Of a stretch of 51,374 nt of DNA, positions 41,669-51,311 are shown one piece after another. The notes below the pieces were generated by a model that had not been told where the DNA came from, searched no databases, and saw nothing but the letters and a program-made list of their open reading frames with translations. Numbering within the stretch: position 1 is the first letter of the stretch; every line of letters begins with the position of its first letter. The stretch covers positions 1 through 51,374 of the forward strand of contig JASJCP010000012.1 of assembly GCA_030065935.1 (NCBI GenBank), in the 5' to 3' direction. The translations under genes and the position numbers were made by a program. The DNA is from Xenococcaceae cyanobacterium MO_167.B27. GTDB taxonomy: Bacteria; Cyanobacteriota; Cyanobacteriia; Cyanobacteriales; Xenococcaceae.

Positions 41669-41688
41669 GGAGGTAGTATGCTACGTCC
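41669..41688. repeat. Short palindrome (ggaggtag...ctacgtcc)
   Basis: GGAGGTAG at 41669-41676 pairs with CTACGTCC at 41681-41688 with one mismatch and a TATG loop, followed by ctac. It is in the 187-bp gap between UbiA-like and GT4 genes. It resembles the palindromes at 9041 and 36188, which also end in CCCTAC or CCCCTAC. Confidence 0.65.
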
Positions 41689-41721
41689 CTACTGAATCCT
41701 TTATCCCTTATCCTTCATGCT

Positions 41722-42936
41722 TCATCCTTCATCCCTTCCATAATTAACCCCTGCTTTGGTACATAGCTCTTGGAATACCTCCAGAAAACGGGATTTATTA
41801 TGGGTTTTACTGACCCATTCCCGACCTTCTTTGCCTAATCTAGTCCGCAGTTCATGATCTTCTAGTAATCGAGTCAGACCGTCAATAAACTTAGGCATAC
41901 CTTCCATACCACTCCCATCCCAGCGTCCTACATAGACACCAAAACGAGAAACCACCCCTTCAGGATCTACGCTGCTGAGAATAGGAGTTTCACACTTGAG
42001 TGATTCTTGGAAACTAACGGCTAATCCTTCGTGAATTGATGTATTAACTAACATCCAAGCTGAGGAAAGAAGACGGATTTTTTCTTCTCCAACTATATGA
42101 CCCATCAAGCGCACATTCTCAGGAAGTCCCTCCGGTTTCCAAGCACCTTTACCTTCAAAATGAGCTTTGCCGAGGAAGATAAACTCAACATCAGGAAAAT
42201 GCTTTGCTAATTCCACAAATAACCAGGGTCGCTTATAAGGATCGAGACGAGCCAGAAAGACCACTGTGGGTTTCTCACTTTTGGTAATTTCTCCTGGCTC
42301 AATATCGATAATATTGGGTAACAAAGCGACTTCAGCATTTTTTACGCCATAAGTCCCCAAAACTTTTTCCCGAAGAAAAGAAGCAGGAGTCCCAAAGAGT
42401 ACTGGACGACCCAACCACTGAGAAGTTTGAAACACCTTTCCTAAAGAAGTACAGTCAGGAGTCCAGAGTCCTTGAGGTTTAATATCTTCTTCTCCAGGAA
42501 TACGAATGGTCGCAATCTTGGCTACATCTTCAGGAGTCCTGGGGTCGCGAACCCAGACAATAATAGGAGTTTGAAGCAAAATCCTAAATAGAGGACTATA
42601 ATTGGGTCGATAGTCAATAGATAGAAGTAGATCGAAATTTTCTGCCCATATGCGACGACAATATTCTAAGAAATTAGGATGACGAGGAATTAACCGACAA
42701 CCATGAATTAAGGTTTCTTCTGGGTCGGGTATTTCCATCGCTTCACGAGATAAAAATACTACTTCTACTCCCAGTGATTCATCTTGGAAGCATTTAGCCA
42801 CTTGACGAGTAGCCCAACCAAAACCGCCCATCCTGCCAATAGACAGGTCAAAAAATTCGTTGGCAACTACTCCTAATTTAATTGTTTTCGATGATTTAAC
42901 CTGAGCTTTTTCTAACTGACGCGATGATACTACCAT
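41722..42936 (-). CDS. Family 4 glycosyltransferase
   Basis: This 404-residue GT-B enzyme starts with a basic leader and KLGVVANEFFDLSIGRMGGFGWA, the glycine-rich N-terminal loop of GT4 enzymes. PTVVFLARLDPYKRPWLFVE (about 223-242) begins the C-terminal domain, and SIHEGLAVSFQESLKCETPI (about 300-319) carries the EX7E donor site. It would add a sugar to the lipid-linked unit in the cytoplasm. It lies 53 nt downstream of the Wzx-like gene. Donor is unknown. Confidence 0.88.
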   Translation of the reverse strand: MVVSSRQLEKAQVKSSKTIKLGVVANEFFDLSIGRMGGFGWATRQVAKCFQDESLGVEVVFLSREAMEIPDPEETLIHGCRLIPRHPNFLEYCRRIWAENFDLLLSIDYRPNYSPLFRILLQTPIIVWVRDPRTPEDVAKIATIRIPGEEDIKPQGLWTPDCTSLGKVFQTSQWLGRPVLFGTPASFLREKVLGTYGVKNAEVALLPNIIDIEPGEITKSEKPTVVFLARLDPYKRPWLFVELAKHFPDVEFIFLGKAHFEGKGAWKPEGLPENVRLMGHIVGEEKIRLLSSAWMLVNTSIHEGLAVSFQESLKCETPILSSVDPEGVVSRFGVYVGRWDGSGMEGMPKFIDGLTRLLEDHELRTRLGKEGREWVSKTHNKSRFLEVFQELCTKAGVNYGRDEG

Positions 42937-42989
42937 CTGATTATTTCTCCTATATTTGCTTGTTTGATTCCGTTAATTCTGACTCGTAA

Positions 42990-44531
42990 TCACTTTTTCT
43001 TTTTCCGAAACTCCTTAAGCATCCGTAACATTTCCCACAAGGTTTGTTTGCCATTGGGCAGAATCATCCATATTGTTAGGTAAAGCAGACCATATATTAG
43101 GCAATCTAGCCCAATAGCGATCGCCAAATTGCTTCCCGTTGACAAGAACTGGTTAATTACCATCAATAAGCCTGCTGCACCAATGGATGCTGAAACTGGA
43201 TGAAACAGAGTACTGGCTAACTCAGTGACTCTCAAAGGTGTTCCTCTGTAGCAATAGATTATTTTTGGCAGCCAAAGAATGGGTCGAGATAAGCCATAAG
43301 CAGCAGCTACACCAACAGCACCCCAACGAACACTTACTACAAAAATCAGGACATCAATAGTTGACATCACCAGTCCGAGCCGAAACTGACGGTCAGTACG
43401 CCCCAAAGATTGATATACCCAAGTTTCTGCCACATTTAACGTGCCAATAAAAGCTGCTGGCATCAACCACCGGAAAATGGGAACGACCCCTAACCATTGC
43501 TGTCCTAAAAACAGAAGAATCATCTTATCTGCTGAAGCAAAGGTAAAGGCAACTAGAGCCATCCCCAAGCTAGTTATTGACAACAGAGCTTTATAGTAAT
43601 AGCGAGAGTATTGTTGCTTCTGAGTCTGCAAACAACTCAGGGTAGGAAGAGCTACACTTGTCATGGGTGCGTTAATTTGTTGAATTGGCAACAGAATTAG
43701 CTGATAAGCTTTGGCGTAAAGACCTAATTCCTGAGAACCCCAAAATCGACCAATGAGAATATTATCTAAGTTACGGGAAACATAATTAACACAGTTAAAA
43801 GCGGTCAAATTTCCTCCAAAAGCCAGCATCGAACCAATGCCAGAGTTCCATACTGGTAATCCTGGTCGCCAACCACAAGCTATCCACACCCCTAGGGTAT
43901 AAACAATCACACTTGTCAGTTGCAGAAACACTAATGCCCAGTAACCTGCTTGATACCAAGCCAATATTACGGCAACGATTAAGCTAGTAAAGAGGGAAAT
44001 GACTGCAATCTTGGCAAGGCTAGTGAAACGCATCTGTCTTCTTAGTAGTGCTTGATGCTGAACACTCAACCCACTAAAAATAAAGACGCTGGCTAAGACA
44101 AGCATGATTGGTATTAATCGAGGTTCGCTGTAAAATCCAGCAATGACAGGTGCTAGAGCTATGAGTAATAAGGTAATAATCAAGCTGATACCCACATTGA
44201 TCCAGAAGAGAGTACTAACTTGCTGGTGATTGATTTCCTCTTTTTGGATAGTCGCTGTAGAAAGCCCCAGATTTTTGAACATCTGCACGAATTTAATCAC
44301 CACAGTGACCATAGCGATTAGACCATAATCTTCTGGGGTTAACAGCCTTCCTAACGCAATAGTGGAGGTCATCTGGATGGCAAATTTACCCGCTTGAGCA
44401 GCTACGGTAACTGCACCACCACGAATAGAGCGACCTCTGAGGTCAGCTTTTAGATGCTCAGTATTGAAAAAATCTTTGGGTTTTTTGGCATTTTGTTTCA
44501 GCACATCAGCCACTCTTCTCGCGAACAACAA
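42990..44531 (-). CDS. Wzx-type polysaccharide flippase
   Basis: This 513-residue membrane protein of the MOP superfamily has about fourteen hydrophobic helices, starting after a basic N-terminal region. The pattern GAVTVAAQAGKFAIQMTS, LGRLLTPEDYGLIAMV and LGLSTATIQKEEINHQQ is typical of Wzx/lipopolysaccharide-biosynthesis flippases. It moves undecaprenyl-pyrophosphate-linked repeat units across the inner membrane. It is 10 nt upstream-adjacent to the GT2 gene at 44542-45495 and completes the Wzx/Wzy/Wzc set of the cluster. Confidence 0.93.
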   Translation of the reverse strand: MLFARRVADVLKQNAKKPKDFFNTEHLKADLRGRSIRGGAVTVAAQAGKFAIQMTSTIALGRLLTPEDYGLIAMVTVVIKFVQMFKNLGLSTATIQKEEINHQQVSTLFWINVGISLIITLLLIALAPVIAGFYSEPRLIPIMLVLASVFIFSGLSVQHQALLRRQMRFTSLAKIAVISLFTSLIVAVILAWYQAGYWALVFLQLTSVIVYTLGVWIACGWRPGLPVWNSGIGSMLAFGGNLTAFNCVNYVSRNLDNILIGRFWGSQELGLYAKAYQLILLPIQQINAPMTSVALPTLSCLQTQKQQYSRYYYKALLSITSLGMALVAFTFASADKMILLFLGQQWLGVVPIFRWLMPAAFIGTLNVAETWVYQSLGRTDRQFRLGLVMSTIDVLIFVVSVRWGAVGVAAAYGLSRPILWLPKIIYCYRGTPLRVTELASTLFHPVSASIGAAGLLMVINQFLSTGSNLAIAIGLDCLIYGLLYLTIWMILPNGKQTLWEMLRMLKEFRKKKK

Positions 44532-44541
44532 CCGTTGATAA

Positions 44542-45495
44542 TTATCTGGAATGGGTTTTTACTGTACCTAAAGTTTGTTTAATCCCCAACTTAGCCAAGG
44601 GTGCAACTTTCACCGATATTAAAGTAAGGAGCGATCGCCAATCTCGATAAAAGATCGAACCATCACTACTCAAGGCTACGTCTATAAAATAGCGAGCTTG
44701 TCCTACATTTCCAGCAGTTAAGGATAGCCTTGCTAGATAGCGGTACATATAAGCATAGGCGGTGGGTAAAATAGATTGAACTAGCTCAGGAGAGCGTTTA
44801 TAAGCTGCGGAAATCACTTTTTCACGACTACGCTGCATCTGTTGAACGTTAAAAGAAAGTCCAGAAGGACAAACTCGATAACAACATAAAATATGTGGTA
44901 AGCGATAAAAGCTCCAGCGTCTAGTTTCAGCAACTCGCAGCCAAAAATCTATATCTTCACAACTTCGTAAAGTTTCATCGAATCCACCTACCTCGTCAAA
45001 AATGCAGCGACGAAATACAGCATTTGAGCCATGACCAATGAAATTTTTACACAGTAATGCCAACAGAGGATCGGACTTGACTGGTTTACCACTCAAAACC
45101 ATAAAAGTTGGCTTTCCGTCTTCGCGAATTGCTCTAGAAGCACTATAAACAACACCAATTCCCGTTGAGTGAGCCAATGGAATTACATGAGTGATTAACT
45201 TGTCTGGTTGATAAATATCATCACCGTCCAGCAGAGCGATATATTCCCCTTGAGCGTGACGAATACCATAATTTCTCGCTGATGCTAATCCACCATTTGG
45301 TTTTTGTAATAAGCGAAAACGAGAGTCTCGCTCACAAAAAGATTTGACTATCTCAGCCGTATTATCTGTAGAGCCATCATCCACAATCAGCACCTCAAAA
45401 TCTTTATAAGATTGTCTCTCTAAAGATTCAAGAGCATCTGCAATATAGGCACTAATGTTATAAGCAGGTACAATGACACTAACTTTTGCTAACAT
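44542..45495 (-). CDS. Family 2 glycosyltransferase
   Basis: This 317-residue GT-A enzyme has the classical GT2 signature: KVSVIVPAYNISAYIADALE, VLIVDDGSTDNTAEIVK (about 35-51), GGLASARNYGIRHAQGEY, LDGDDIYQPDK (the DxD site, about 90-100), and CEDIDFWLRVAE in the acceptor half. It works in the cytoplasm on the lipid-linked repeat unit. It is next to the Wzx-like gene (10 nt) and 85 nt from the WecG-like gene upstream. Sugar specificity is unknown. Confidence 0.93.
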   Translation of the reverse strand: MLAKVSVIVPAYNISAYIADALESLERQSYKDFEVLIVDDGSTDNTAEIVKSFCERDSRFRLLQKPNGGLASARNYGIRHAQGEYIALLDGDDIYQPDKLITHVIPLAHSTGIGVVYSASRAIREDGKPTFMVLSGKPVKSDPLLALLCKNFIGHGSNAVFRRCIFDEVGGFDETLRSCEDIDFWLRVAETRRWSFYRLPHILCCYRVCPSGLSFNVQQMQRSREKVISAAYKRSPELVQSILPTAYAYMYRYLARLSLTAGNVGQARYFIDVALSSDGSIFYRDWRSLLTLISVKVAPLAKLGIKQTLGTVKTHSR

Positions 45496-45580
45496 AGTCC
45501 TTGAAAAACGTTGTTTAAACTACAGAAGAGTGAGTTTTGTAGTTTTTTTGATTAAACTACTGTGTTTGCTCTTCTTTTCT

Positions 45581-46459
45581 TTACATTTTGCTGACACGCA
45601 AATCAGAAATTCCTAGAGATTTAGCTAGGGCAATCTGAAGCATGAAAGCTGGATTACCAATTAAATACCGTCCTCCTAAACGTCTAGGTTCAGAAATTAG
45701 ACGATAAAGCCACTCCAATCCACTATTGGAAATCCATGGTGGACATTCAGCAACAACACCAGCTAGTCGATCTATGATTGCCCCACAAGGCATAATTACA
45801 TTAACTTCAAGCTCCCGACGATATTCTTGAATCCATTTCTCTTGGGTGGGCATTCCCATACCAACCAGCAAGATATTAGGCTTGAATTGGTTAATTTGCT
45901 CGACTATAGCCTGGTTTTGTTCGGTATTTTTCTTGTCGAAATATCCATCATGTCCAGCTATTTTTAGTTCGGGATATTTCTGTTTCACTCGTTGCATAGC
46001 TTCTTCTAAATACTTTGGTGTTGAACCTAGCAAAAAGAAGGAGAAACTATTTTGGTTGCCATATTCCAGCAGTTTTGGCACAAAAGCTGTACCAGAAACT
46101 CGATACTGAAGGGGAAAGTCATTTCCCATCCACTGTAAAGCTTTTAATATACCAACCCCATCACAACGAGTAATATTAGCACTTTGTTGAAATTCATAAA
46201 ACCAGGGTAATTGCATAGACAAGTTAAAACTATGTACGTTATAAGACGCTATGGTTAGTTTTTTCTCTTCTACACAGGCTGAGTGAATAGCATTCATGAT
46301 AGCGGTTGCTGTCATTAAGGTAATTCGTCGTTCCAAGAGTTTTACACTCAAGTTAGGTAAATCATTTGACTGGTTTTTCTGCAACAAAGAAACATACTCA
46401 GTATCCTGATTCCAAGATGAGGTTTCCACCTTCGTAATCATTGATTTTACCTCATACAT
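45581..46459 (-). CDS. WecG/TagA/CpsF-family glycosyltransferase
   Basis: This 292-residue GT26 enzyme probably adds the second sugar to undecaprenyl-pyrophosphate-N-acetylsugar, an early step of repeat-unit assembly at the membrane. Visible motifs are ITRCDGVGI (about 96-104), FFLLGSTPKYLEEA, GHDGYFD, LVGMGMPTQEKWI and the C-terminal WLYRLISEPRRLGGRYL. It is the first minus-strand gene of the cluster, next to the 900-bp divergent region. Met-7 (46441) is another possible start because the first residues (MYEVKS) lack family likeness. The initiating phosphosugar transferase is not in the window. Confidence 0.9.
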   Translation of the reverse strand: MYEVKSMITKVETSSWNQDTEYVSLLQKNQSNDLPNLSVKLLERRITLMTATAIMNAIHSACVEEKKLTIASYNVHSFNLSMQLPWFYEFQQSANITRCDGVGILKALQWMGNDFPLQYRVSGTAFVPKLLEYGNQNSFSFFLLGSTPKYLEEAMQRVKQKYPELKIAGHDGYFDKKNTEQNQAIVEQINQFKPNILLVGMGMPTQEKWIQEYRRELEVNVIMPCGAIIDRLAGVVAECPPWISNSGLEWLYRLISEPRRLGGRYLIGNPAFMLQIALAKSLGISDLRVSKM

Positions 46460-47359
46460 TTTTCTTATTTATTGACCAAAGAGGCTGACAAATCAAGACA
46501 TTAGGCACTAATTATTCAACGCAGTAAAGTATAATCTTAACCCCAAATATTGCTAGCTAAATTTAACTATTTTTTTCTCTGTTACTCGGTTTTTTAGATT
46601 GTATTAGCTAAATTTCTATAACTTAATGCTCTACTAATTAATCTTTTACTCTGAGTGTTTTAAGTTAAAGATCAACCCTAAAAGCACTAGTTACTTCATT
46701 TGAGCCTTGTTAAACTCCACTAAAGCGACAGACTATCGTAAAATATTATCATAAAATGTATATCCAATTACAAAAGTTATACAATTACATTAAATAATTA
46801 AGTTACGATCAAATCACCACGATACCACAATAGTAATTAATACATTATTTCGTCGCTTAATAATAGCTCAATTTAATAAAAATATACAAACCCCAAAAAG
46901 TTAAATATAATTTATCGATAAATTTTTCAGATAAATAGCCAAAACACGATACAAATTCGACACATTCTTGAAATTACCAGAATAAAATCCACCACAAAAA
47001 TTAAAAAAAAAAAATTTTTTTTGGACTTAGTTATAGAGTTTAGTATATTTAATTATAAGAAAATTAGGCATATTTAAAATCAAGACATATTGAGGCATCC
47101 TTAATTGTCTATAGGTAGTAAATCCTAATCTTAGTCACTGCCCCAAAAAGCGACGCTCCAGTTAAATTACCACGATTTCTCGTTTCTCTTAACCTCCGTT
47201 TAATCTCCCCATACATTAATCAACATCACCTACTAAAAACCTCTACAAACTGGATAATATCTAAGTTTGTATCTCGTAGTAGGTTATAGTTGTTCAGCAT
47301 CATTCAAATAAAGCAGCAGTTTAGAAGCAACTGCTGGAAAATAGAGGAGTAGATAGTCC
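46460..47359. promoter_or_regulatory. 900-bp AT-rich divergent intergenic region
   Basis: No gene is seen here. The region probably holds the promoters for the minus-strand polysaccharide operon and the plus-strand GT2 operon, although no strong pair of boxes stands out. It contains an A12/T8 tract (47003-47022) and three copies of aagcgac: 46723-46729 and 47148-47154 on plus, 46852-46858 on minus. Confidence 0.5.
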
Positions 47360-48175
47360 GTGAAATTATCAGTTGTCATACCTGTCTATAATGAGATTCA
47401 CACTTTAGACACTTTATTAGCCAAAGTAATCTTGGCTTGTCCAGAAATTCCCAAAGAAATAGTCATGGTAGATGATTGTTCTACCGATGGCACTAGGGAG
47501 TGGCTAGTAGATAAGTTTGGACACACAGATAGCAACTCTGTTCATTTAGATCTGAGCCATGAGCGTCAATTAGTGACGATAAATGGCAATGAGCCAGAAT
47601 TACAAGAGTCTGCTTTAAGTATTGCCTTGCCTCAAAAGCCTCCTGTCAGGGTAAAAGTTATCTTTCACAAGAAAAACCAAGGTAAAGGTGCTGCCTTACG
47701 AACTGGATTCCAAGCTACTACTGGAGATGTCATAGTTATCCAAGATGCTGACTTAGAGTACAACCCCCAAGACTGGGGTCGGATGTGGGATTTAATCGCA
47801 GAAGGATGGGCAGATGTAGTCTATGGCTCTCGCTTTTATGGCAATCCTCACCGTGTCCTTTACTTCCATCATTTACTAGCTAATAAATTTATTTCCAATC
47901 TCATCGACTTATTCTGTAATACCACTTTGAGTGACATCGAAGTGTGCTATAAAATGTTTCGTCGTGAAGTATTAGAAGGAATGAAACTCACCTCCAATGA
48001 CTTCGGATTCGAGGTGGAATTTACCGTAAAAGTGACTAGATCCCGCCGTCGCTGGCGTATCTATGAAACAGGAATATCTTATTACGGGCGAACTTATGCT
48101 GAGGGTAAGAAAATTAACTGGAAAGATGGATTAAAGGCATTGTGGTACATTCTCAAGTTTAGATTCCTGAGTTAA
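47360..48175 (+). CDS. Family 2 glycosyltransferase, dolichyl/polyprenyl-phosphate-mannose synthase-like
   Basis: This 271-residue GT-A enzyme resembles DPM1-type synthases, which make polyprenyl-phosphate sugars used by GT-C transferases. It shows LSVVIPVYNEIHTLDTLL, VMVDDCSTDGTREWL (about 35-49), HKKNQGKGAALRTGF, VIQDADLEYNPQDW (about 130-143), and the late EVCYKMFRREV and YYGRTYAEGKKI motifs. A stretch of about 45 residues (55-97) between the first two motifs is longer than usual. The frame stays intact there. It lies 13 nt before the next gene, and a GT-C-like protein follows further down, which fits a lipid-phosphate-sugar donor role. Confidence 0.9.
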   Translation: MKLSVVIPVYNEIHTLDTLLAKVILACPEIPKEIVMVDDCSTDGTREWLVDKFGHTDSNSVHLDLSHERQLVTINGNEPELQESALSIALPQKPPVRVKVIFHKKNQGKGAALRTGFQATTGDVIVIQDADLEYNPQDWGRMWDLIAEGWADVVYGSRFYGNPHRVLYFHHLLANKFISNLIDLFCNTTLSDIEVCYKMFRREVLEGMKLTSNDFGFEVEFTVKVTRSRRRWRIYETGISYYGRTYAEGKKINWKDGLKALWYILKFRFLS

Positions 48176-48188
48176 TTTTTTACAGCTA

Positions 48189-49163
48189 ATGGCAAAATTT
48201 TCTAGAATTCTGATTTGTGGGCGGACTTGGCTGCGGGGATTAATTGGTGTAGCACTAGGAGTCTTATTTTTCTGGCTGGCTTTACGCCAAACCAGTTGGG
48301 CGCAAGTACAAGCCATACTCTCTCAAGCGGACAATCAATGGTTGGTTATAGCCATAGGTTTTTACACTGCCAATATGATTGTTAGAGTAGTGCGCTGGCG
48401 TAGTTTGCTTTGGGACATAAAACATCTCTCTTTTCAGTCTGTGGGGATAGTTCTTGTAGTGGGTTACGCTATGAACAATATTTTACCCGCTCGTCTGGGA
48501 GAATTATTCCGCGCCAATTTTGCTGGAAGACGTTATCGACTTTCTCGTATGGCGATCGCAGGCTCAATTGTGGTAGAACGAGTCTTAGATGGACTCATAG
48601 TAGTTTTATGTCTAGTCCTAGGAAGACTATTCATCAGTGAACAAACAGTTTTGCTCAGTAGCTTGACCACAGTGGCAGGCACATTATTTTCGGTAATTTT
48701 TATCGTTTTGTTGATTTCAAGTCGAAATTCCCCACAAAATTGGACTATTCCCTTACCTGCTGCCGTTAATCAAAAAATTCAGGGCTTTTGCAAGGGTTTA
48801 TCTAGTCTGCGTGGCAGTAGGTTAGCTCAGACTGTATCTCTTTCTCTCATAGTGTGGTTGTTAGAGGGAATAGCTCAGTGGTCAGTCTTAAAAGCAATAG
48901 ACTTATCTTTAAATTGGCAGCAGATGCTATCTGTTATGGGTTTAGTGAATTTAAGTACTCTTGTTCCTTCTGCCCCTGGCTTTGTTGGCACTTACCAGTA
49001 CGCCTATGCCTTAGCAGTCAGCTTATTTAGTTATGATTCAGCCCAGGGAGTAGCAGCAGCTACAGCAACTCAAATCTTTCTCCTAGGAAGCTTGACTTTA
49101 ATAGGGATGGGATTTTATTTCTATATAAGTCTGCAACAAAGGGGTGGGGAATATAAGGCATAA
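48189..49163 (+). CDS. LPG-synthase-like (flippase-like domain) membrane protein
   Basis: This 324-residue protein has about eight transmembrane helices and belongs to the lysylphosphatidylglycerol-synthase transmembrane (UPF0104, AglD/MprF N-domain-like) family. YAMNNILPARLGELFRA (about 95-111) and VVERVLDGLIVVL (about 128-140) are typical, as is the late PSAPGFVGTYQYAY (about 255-268). Members are linked to lipid or glycolipid translocation in membrane-glycan pathways. It follows the GT2 gene by 13 nt, so they likely form one operon. There is no MprF synthase domain. Confidence 0.88.
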   Translation: MAKFSRILICGRTWLRGLIGVALGVLFFWLALRQTSWAQVQAILSQADNQWLVIAIGFYTANMIVRVVRWRSLLWDIKHLSFQSVGIVLVVGYAMNNILPARLGELFRANFAGRRYRLSRMAIAGSIVVERVLDGLIVVLCLVLGRLFISEQTVLLSSLTTVAGTLFSVIFIVLLISSRNSPQNWTIPLPAAVNQKIQGFCKGLSSLRGSRLAQTVSLSLIVWLLEGIAQWSVLKAIDLSLNWQQMLSVMGLVNLSTLVPSAPGFVGTYQYAYALAVSLFSYDSAQGVAAATATQIFLLGSLTLIGMGFYFYISLQQRGGEYKA

Positions 49164-49189
49164 GGGATGAGGGATGGTGGGATACGAGG

Positions 49190-49446
49190 AAATACCAACC
49201 AACTCTAATATCTAGTCCCTTATTTTCTCATACCGAGTTGTACTCAAATCGATCATTTTATTCTTTGCGTGAGTCTCCCCCCTTATTAAGGGGTAGGGCT
49301 GTTTCAAAATGCGAGCTTGTTAAAGATTTTGGATGATAGGGAGATCATATTATCTTATGACAACGCAACGCCAGTATCACGACTGATTCAGATCGAGATT
49401 GCGGATAAGAAAATACCAGCCAAATCTAATATCTAGCGGATTATTT
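49190..49446. repeat. Gene-free gap with two related direct repeats
   Basis: The gap 49164-49507 has no gene. Two similar stretches, near 49190-49227 and 49411-49446, share ctaatatctag and a ttattt continuation. A palindrome-like ccccttattaagggg and gggctgtttcaaaat stretch between them (about 49280-49310) may be an insertion-sequence remnant. Confidence 0.5.
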
Positions 49447-49507
49447 CCTCCTCAATCCTCATCCCTCATCATTCATCCTTTCAATATATTAAATCTCAAT
49501 TAATTTA

Positions 49508-51130
49508 ATGAATTATAATTGTCATTTCTTCAAAAGCCACGTACCAAAATTGTTGCAAACTTCCACTAAAACATTATACTGGTCTGCCTTAATTGCTTTG
49601 GTTTTAGCACTTGCAATCTTTCCCATCTGGTATCAAATTTTTAATTCTCAACTTAGTTATGTGGTTTTTTCAACGTTAATTAGCTATGTGTGGATGACCG
49701 TTCTATTTATTAGTACAGTCCATATTTGGCAAGAAAAACTAAAAACCAGATTGGGGACAACCAGCTATATAATTTTTCTTTCCACAACCTTAAGTGGATT
49801 CTGGATGCTAGTGTTTTACCCTGCTGTCCTGTCTATTGATGCCTTGTATCATTGGCAAGATGCTTTAAATAACCAATACAATACATGGCACCCTCCTATT
49901 CTCGCCATGCTTATGCACCTGACACAGTATTTTGTGAATAATCCTAGTTTGTTTAGTTTTATTCAAGGTACATTATTTTGGGGTTCTATCTTCTACCTAA
50001 TTAGACAAGTTGTTAGAAACAATAGGTTATTTCTCATCAACTGTAGCTTGATTATTTTACTACCATCCCTATGGCTTTATTCTAATGCTACTGTGTCTAA
50101 CAATTGGATGACTAGCTTTACACTATTAACCATAGCTTTCTTAATTAAATCAATTCATCAAAACAGCAAGACTTTATTTACTTTATCGATTATTACTCTG
50201 TCTATGGGAGTAACGTTTAGGCGAGAAACTATTTTTTTCGTCTTGATAGTTATGCCAATTTATATATTATTTTTTGGTCGTAATAGTAGTCTTTTGAAAA
50301 AAAGTAGAGAGCTAATTCTAATTCTTTTAATAATCTTATTACCAGGTAAAATTATCGAACTTAGTCCGAATGTAGACAGGAATAATAACCCAACATCTCA
50401 TGGATTACTCAATCAATACGTAGGGACAGTTTATTATTCTCGCAATATTATGGATGAATCAGAAATTAATCGGGAAAAACAGTCGATAAATCAGGAATTT
50501 GGTTCAGGTACTTTTCAAAAACTTCTTGACGGTTATATGTGTGCTTCAGCAGGTTATATTGTGTGGGATAAAGATGTTCCTGCTGCTATTGGTAAAATTC
50601 CTAAAGAACAAAACAGCTTTATTGTTAGCAAAATAATTCAGACTGCAATTAGACATCCTCTTGGATACCTCACACATCAGGCTTGTTATACTGCTTATCT
50701 TTTACAAGTTCCCAATAATCCATCCTATCAGACTTGGGGAATTCTCAAGGAACAACCAATCGTCACCCAAGAGCGCGCCCAAATGGGTATCGAATTTGAC
50801 AGCAAACTACCAACAATAAAAGCTTGGTATGTCAATCTGCTTAATACTCTTCTAGATAATAAAATATTTTCACTCATCTTTAGACACTATATTTTTCTAA
50901 CTCTTTCGGCAATTTTTCTGGTAGTTGGTCTTTTAAATCGTAAAATTGAGTTAATAATTCCGTCACTCTTTAGTGTGATATATCCTGTGGGCTATTTGAT
51001 TGTCGCACCAGCTAATCTTTGGCGATATTTATTACCTTCCTATTTGTGTTCTTGGATTTGTTTGCTAGTTATTTTCAATGGGTTTGTTACCAAAAAAATT
51101 AACAAAAAGAAAAAATTGGCAACTAACTAA
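49508..51130 (+). CDS. GT-C-like polytopic membrane protein
   Basis: This 540-residue protein has about twelve hydrophobic helices. The first loop region after helix 3 (LSIDALYHWQDALNNQYNTW, about 114-133, then HPPILAML) has acidic and His-Pro residues as in GT-C enzymes that use polyprenyl-phosphate sugars. A long soluble stretch (about 295-425, with NNNPTSHGLLNQY) lies between helix groups. I do not recognise a named family. It lies downstream of the polyprenyl-phosphate-sugar synthase-like GT2, which suits a donor-acceptor pair. A related architecture is seen in the protein at 37230-39086. Confidence 0.7.
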   Translation: MNYNCHFFKSHVPKLLQTSTKTLYWSALIALVLALAIFPIWYQIFNSQLSYVVFSTLISYVWMTVLFISTVHIWQEKLKTRLGTTSYIIFLSTTLSGFWMLVFYPAVLSIDALYHWQDALNNQYNTWHPPILAMLMHLTQYFVNNPSLFSFIQGTLFWGSIFYLIRQVVRNNRLFLINCSLIILLPSLWLYSNATVSNNWMTSFTLLTIAFLIKSIHQNSKTLFTLSIITLSMGVTFRRETIFFVLIVMPIYILFFGRNSSLLKKSRELILILLIILLPGKIIELSPNVDRNNNPTSHGLLNQYVGTVYYSRNIMDESEINREKQSINQEFGSGTFQKLLDGYMCASAGYIVWDKDVPAAIGKIPKEQNSFIVSKIIQTAIRHPLGYLTHQACYTAYLLQVPNNPSYQTWGILKEQPIVTQERAQMGIEFDSKLPTIKAWYVNLLNTLLDNKIFSLIFRHYIFLTLSAIFLVVGLLNRKIELIIPSLFSVIYPVGYLIVAPANLWRYLLPSYLCSWICLLVIFNGFVTKKINKKKKLATN

Positions 51131-51311
51131 TGTTTACAAAATGTTGATTTAGCTTGAATTAGGTATTAAATTAATCTCATAATAGATTAAACCAAACCCA
51201 ATATTCATGGAAAAAGCTATTAGCCGTTAGCTACAGTTGTCTGCAACTTTGATCCAAGCCACTCAGCTAGCCAAACAATATTTACTAATAACGGAAAAAA
51301 ATAACTAAACT

